A DNA stretch of 64,000 nt from JANPPS01 sp965246925. GTDB lineage: Bacteria; Pseudomonadota; Alphaproteobacteria; Acetobacterales; Acetobacteraceae. The DNA lies in contig OZ251994.1 of NCBI GenBank assembly GCA_965246925.1, positions 3,224,001 through 3,288,000 on the forward strand, written 5' to 3'. This document shows, piece after piece, positions 60,551 through 64,000 of this stretch (position 1 is the stretch's first letter; every line of letters begins with the position of its first letter). Under the pieces are notes generated by a model, which saw only the letters and a list, made by a program, of their open reading frames with translations, did not search any database and was not told the origin of the DNA. Position numbers and translations under genes: made by a program.

Positions 60551-63500
60551 TGCACGCCGACTTCGTCCACCTACGGGTCCATTCCGCCTATTCGCTGAGC
60601 GAGGGCGCCATCAAGGCCGACAAGATCGCGTCGCTGGCGCAGGACGCGCGCATGCCGGCGGTGGCGATCACCGATTCCGGCAATTTGTTCGGCGCGCTCG
60701 AGTTCAGTCAGGCCTGCGTCGGCAAGGGAGTGCAGCCCATCATCGGCTGCCAGATCTCCATCACCCGGGCCGAGAATGCCGCGCTCCCGCCCGACCCCAT
60801 TGTTCTGCTCGCCCAAGATCAGGCCGGCCTCGCCAACCTGCAGCGCCTGTCCTCCCGCGGGTTCATGCAGGGTGACCCGGCGCTCCCGCAAGTCACGCTG
60901 GACGAGCTGCTGTCCCATAACGAAGGCTTGCTGCTGCTCACCGGCGGTACGCGGGGACCAGTGGCGCGCATGCTGATCGAGGGGCGCAAGCCCGATGCGG
61001 CCGCGTTCCTGGAGCGGCTGCACGAGGCGTTTCCGGACCGCTGCCTCATGGAGCTGCATCGCCACGGGTTGCCGGTCGAGCGCATGATCGAGCCCGGGCT
61101 GCTGCAATTGGCCGAGGATTACGGCCTCCCGCTGCTGGCCACCAACGAGTGCTTCTTCACCTCCCCCAAGATGCACGCGGCGCATGACGCGCTGCTGTGC
61201 ATCGCCGAGGGGCGGCAGGTGAGTGAGGCGGAGCGGCGCCGGGTGACGGACCAGCATTGGTTCAAATCCGCCGTCGAGATGCGGGCATTGTTCGCGGATC
61301 TGCCGGACGCCTGCGATAACACGCTGGCCGTGGCGCGCTCCTGCGCCGTCATGGCGGAGAAGCGCAACCCGCTGCTGCCCGTCTGCCCCAAGGTCCGCCC
61401 CGGCCAGACCGAGGACGAGACGCTGCGCGACCTGGCTCGCGAGGGCCTGGCCCGGCGCATGCACGGCAAGGACGCCGAGACCCGGGCGGTGTATGAGACG
61501 CGGCTGGAATACGAGCTGGGCGTCATCGGCGCCATGGGCTTCCCCGGCTATTTCCTGATCGTGGCGGACTTCATCCAATGGGCGAAGTCGCAGGATATTC
61601 CGGTGGGGCCGGGCCGCGGCTCGGGCGCCGGGTCGGTGGCGGCGTGGGCGCTCACGATCACGGACCTCGATCCGCTGCAGTGGGGCTTGCTGTTCGAGCG
61701 GTTCCTCAACCCCGAGCGTGTGTCCATGCCGGACTTCGACATCGATTTCTGCCAGGACCGGCGGGACGAGGTGATCGACTACGTGCGCCGCGAGTACGGC
61801 GCGGACCGGGTGGCGCAAATCATTACGTTCGGCAAGCTGCAGGCGCGGGCCGCGGTCCGCGACGTGGGGCGCGTGCTGGGGCTGCCGTTCGGCCAGGTGA
61901 ACCGGGTCGCCGAGCTGATCCCCAACAACCCGGCCAAGCCCGTGACGCTCGGCGAGGCGATCGAGGGCGAGCCGCGCCTCCAGGAAATGCGCGACGGGGA
62001 CGAGAGCGTGCGCCGCCTCATGGAGGTCGCGCTGCAGCTGGAGGGTCTGTACCGCCACGCCAGCACGCACGCCGCGGGCCTCGTGATCGGCGACCGTCCG
62101 CTGATCGACCTGGTGCCGCTGTATCGTGACCCGAAGGCGGGTACGCTGGTCACGCAATACTCCATGAAGTACGTGGAGCAGGCGGGGCTCGTGAAGTTCG
62201 ACTTCCTGGGCCTCACCACGCTCACGATCCTGAAGCAGGCGGTGGCGATCCTGGCGTCGCTCGGCACGCCGGTGGACCTGGACCGCCTGCCGCTCGATGA
62301 CGCCAAGACGTACGAGATGCTGGCGCGGGGTGACGCGGGCGGGGTGTTTCAGTTCGAAAGCGCGGGCATGCGGGATGCGCTCCGCATGATCCGGCCTGAC
62401 CGGTTCGAGGATCTGATCGCCGTCGGCGCCCTGTATCGCCCCGGCCCGATGGCCAACATCCCGGATTACGGCAAGCGCAAGCACGGCGAGGCGTGGGAGG
62501 CGCCGCACCCCGAAATCCGCGCCATCCTGGCCGAGACCTACGGGATCATCGTCTATCAAGAGCAGGTCATGCAGATCGCGCAGACCATGGGCGGCTACAG
62601 CCTGGGCGGCGCCGATTTGCTGCGCCGGGCCATGGGCAAGAAGATCCGCGCCGAGATGGAGCAGCAGCGGGACACCTTCACCAAGGGCGCCACGGGGCGG
62701 GGTATCACACCGGAGAAGGCGACCGAGGTGTTCGACCTCATGGCGAAATTTGCGGATTACGGCTTCAACAAGAGTCACGCCGCCGCCTATGCGCTAGTGA
62801 GCTATCAGACGGCGTGGCTGAAGGCGAACCACCCGGTGGCGTTCCTCGCCGCCTGCATGAACCTCGCGCTGTCCAACACCGACAAGATCGCGGCGCTGCG
62901 GCAGGAGGCCGAGCGGATGGGCATCCGCGTGCTACCGCCGGACATCAACCGCTCCGGCGCCCGGTTCACGGTGGAGGTGACGGACGGTGTGCAGAGCATC
63001 CGCTACGCGCTGGCGGCGGTGAAGAAGGTGGGGGAGGCGGCGATGGCCGGGGTGGTTGCGGCCCGTGACGGCCGTGCGTTCCGGGACCCGGCCGATTTCG
63101 CCGCCCGGATCGATCCGCGCCAGCTGAACAAGATGCAGCTCGAGAACCTGGCCCGCGCGGGCGCCTTCGACACGCTGAACCCCAACCGCGCGCAGATGTT
63201 CACCGCCGCGGACACGCTGCTGAGGCGCGCCCAGGCGCAAGCCGAGGAGGCCGCCACCGGCCAGCACGCGCTGTTCGGCGGCGCGTCCGAGCCGGAGGCG
63301 CTGCGCCTGCCGCCCATGCCGGACTGGCCGGAGATGGAGCGCCTGGGCTTCGAGGCGGACGCGATCGGCTTCCACCTCACGGCCCATCCGCTCGACAGCT
63401 ACGCCCCGGCGCTCCGCCGTTTGGGCGTGGTGCCGACGTCGCAGGTGGAGGCCCGCGCCCGCGCCGGGCAGAGCCGGCTGCGCCTGGCCGGCTGCATCGT

Positions 63501-63957
63501 CGGCACCCCCAAGGAGCGCAACACCAAGACCGGTAGCCGCATGTGCTGGGTCGCGCTGTCGGACGCCGCCGGCACGGTGGAGGTGACGCTGTTCAGCGAA
63601 GTCCTGCTGGCGTCCCGCGACGTGCTGAAGGCCGGCATGGCGGTGACGATGCAGGTGGACGCGCGCCTGGACGGCGACAGCCTCCGCCTCACCGCCGCCG
63701 ACTGCCAATCGCTCGACCGCGCGGCGGCGGATGCCGGGGCGGGGATGCGGATCTGGCTCGATAAGACGGAGGCAGTACCTCATATCCGGGCGATCTTGGC
63801 GCGGGAGGGGAAGGGGCGGGGCCGGGTGACGCTGGTGCCGCGCATCGACGAGGCGCAGGCGGTGGAGATCACGGTGCCGGGCGGATTCCAGGTGACACCT
63901 CGGCTGGCGCAGGCGCTGAAAGTGGTGCCGGGGGTGGAGCGGGTGGAGGAGGTTTGA
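60550..63957 (+). CDS. dnaE: DNA polymerase III alpha subunit
   Basis: This 1135-residue replicative polymerase has an N-terminal PHP domain (FVHLRVHSAYSLSEGAIK, residues about 4-270). The polymerase core follows, with GPGRGSGAGSVAAW and the catalytic aspartates in MPDFDIDFC and later in the palm and finger segments (GLVKFDFLGLTTL, GVFQFES). A tandem helix-hairpin-helix region and an OB-fold (LRLAGCIVGTPKERNTKTGSRM) are near residues 960-1050. It lacks the 3'-5' exonuclease, which would be DnaQ. It is the third gene of lolC-lolD-dnaE, joined by overlaps. Confidence 0.97.
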   Translation: MHADFVHLRVHSAYSLSEGAIKADKIASLAQDARMPAVAITDSGNLFGALEFSQACVGKGVQPIIGCQISITRAENAALPPDPIVLLAQDQAGLANLQRLSSRGFMQGDPALPQVTLDELLSHNEGLLLLTGGTRGPVARMLIEGRKPDAAAFLERLHEAFPDRCLMELHRHGLPVERMIEPGLLQLAEDYGLPLLATNECFFTSPKMHAAHDALLCIAEGRQVSEAERRRVTDQHWFKSAVEMRALFADLPDACDNTLAVARSCAVMAEKRNPLLPVCPKVRPGQTEDETLRDLAREGLARRMHGKDAETRAVYETRLEYELGVIGAMGFPGYFLIVADFIQWAKSQDIPVGPGRGSGAGSVAAWALTITDLDPLQWGLLFERFLNPERVSMPDFDIDFCQDRRDEVIDYVRREYGADRVAQIITFGKLQARAAVRDVGRVLGLPFGQVNRVAELIPNNPAKPVTLGEAIEGEPRLQEMRDGDESVRRLMEVALQLEGLYRHASTHAAGLVIGDRPLIDLVPLYRDPKAGTLVTQYSMKYVEQAGLVKFDFLGLTTLTILKQAVAILASLGTPVDLDRLPLDDAKTYEMLARGDAGGVFQFESAGMRDALRMIRPDRFEDLIAVGALYRPGPMANIPDYGKRKHGEAWEAPHPEIRAILAETYGIIVYQEQVMQIAQTMGGYSLGGADLLRRAMGKKIRAEMEQQRDTFTKGATGRGITPEKATEVFDLMAKFADYGFNKSHAAAYALVSYQTAWLKANHPVAFLAACMNLALSNTDKIAALRQEAERMGIRVLPPDINRSGARFTVEVTDGVQSIRYALAAVKKVGEAAMAGVVAARDGRAFRDPADFAARIDPRQLNKMQLENLARAGAFDTLNPNRAQMFTAADTLLRRAQAQAEEAATGQHALFGGASEPEALRLPPMPDWPEMERLGFEADAIGFHLTAHPLDSYAPALRRLGVVPTSQVEARARAGQSRLRLAGCIVGTPKERNTKTGSRMCWVALSDAAGTVEVTLFSEVLLASRDVLKAGMAVTMQVDARLDGDSLRLTAADCQSLDRAAADAGAGMRIWLDKTEAVPHIRAILAREGKGRGRVTLVPRIDEAQAVEITVPGGFQVTPRLAQALKVVPGVERVEEV

Positions 63958-64000
63958 GCAACCGCACGGCACTGTTCCGCGCTGTTTTAGATGCGGAGTT
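63954..64000 (+). CDS. Start of a further gene, 3' partial
   Basis: A TTG at 63954 overlaps the dnaE stop, follows GGAGGAGG closely, and opens a frame reading LSNRTALFRAVLDAE to the window end. Only about 15 codons are visible, so the product cannot be named. The strong SD and overlap with dnaE suggest a coupled gene, but this may be chance. Confidence 0.35.
   Translation, partial: MSNRTALFRAVLDAE

Noticed and set aside
60571..62778. 735-residue open frame antisense to dnaE
   Set aside because: High-GC coding DNA often leaves such frames open; the protein is His/Arg/Gln-rich with no recognisable domains, while dnaE on the other strand is certain.

Overview
The window is chromosomal DNA of a GC-rich alphaproteobacterium. 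It is most likely from the Rhodospirillales, and an Acetobacteraceae-like lineage fits best. The evidence is a 14-gene Complex I operon (nuoA to nuoN) followed without a break by birA, coaX, rnj, a DUF1467 gene, proS, lolC, lolD and dnaE. The clpP-clpX-lon block, the dapF-mtaB-ftsY set, a short prolyl-tRNA synthetase and an insertion-bearing PheT agree with this. The assignment comes from gene order and protein character only; no rRNA is present.

Layout. 1-9.9 kb: the end of a tartrate/isopropylmalate-type dehydrogenase, a small unknown gene, a glycosyltransferase, citrate synthase (gltA), a degenerate nuclease-fold membrane protein, a CYTH/CHAD protein overlapping sixA, an atypical SDR overlapping an Fe-S photolyase, and a secreted ABM-fold protein. 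9.9-18.1 kb: ftsY, mtaB and dapF, broken up and flanked by two small secreted proteins that share a C-terminal Cys motif, then rpmI-rplT and pheS-pheT. 18.2-23 kb: an accessory stretch with two unrecognised genes, a PEP-CTERM protein, palindromic repeats, a wrecked IS110 element and an AT-rich membrane-protein gene. 23-32.6 kb: nitroreductase, acyl-CoA synthetase, an ECF42-like sigma factor with its DGPF partner, Uma2 and uvrC, folB, and a DUF2252 gene cut by an intact IS630-family element. 32.6-39 kb: tRNA-Leu, tig, clpP, clpX, lon, tRNA-Val and tRNA-Asp. 39-54 kb: the nuo operon and birA. 54-64 kb: coaX, rnj, DUF1467, a gene-free stretch with two hairpins, proS, lolCD, dnaE and the first codons of a further gene.

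How the genes work together. Most of the window is housekeeping: respiration, translation, proteolysis, DNA replication and repair, and lipoprotein export. Genes are packed into operons with ATGA, TAATG or TGATG junctions, so translational coupling is expected at many of them. The most informative accessory signals are five. The IS630 insertion can be undone on paper to give a continuous DUF2252 frame. The two Cys-motif secreted proteins surround dapF. The SDR next to the photolyase lacks the catalytic tyrosine. The AT-rich island sits beside the IS110 wreck. A possible small RNA lies before proS. No CRISPR array, prophage, secretion system or clearly novel multi-gene defence system was found.
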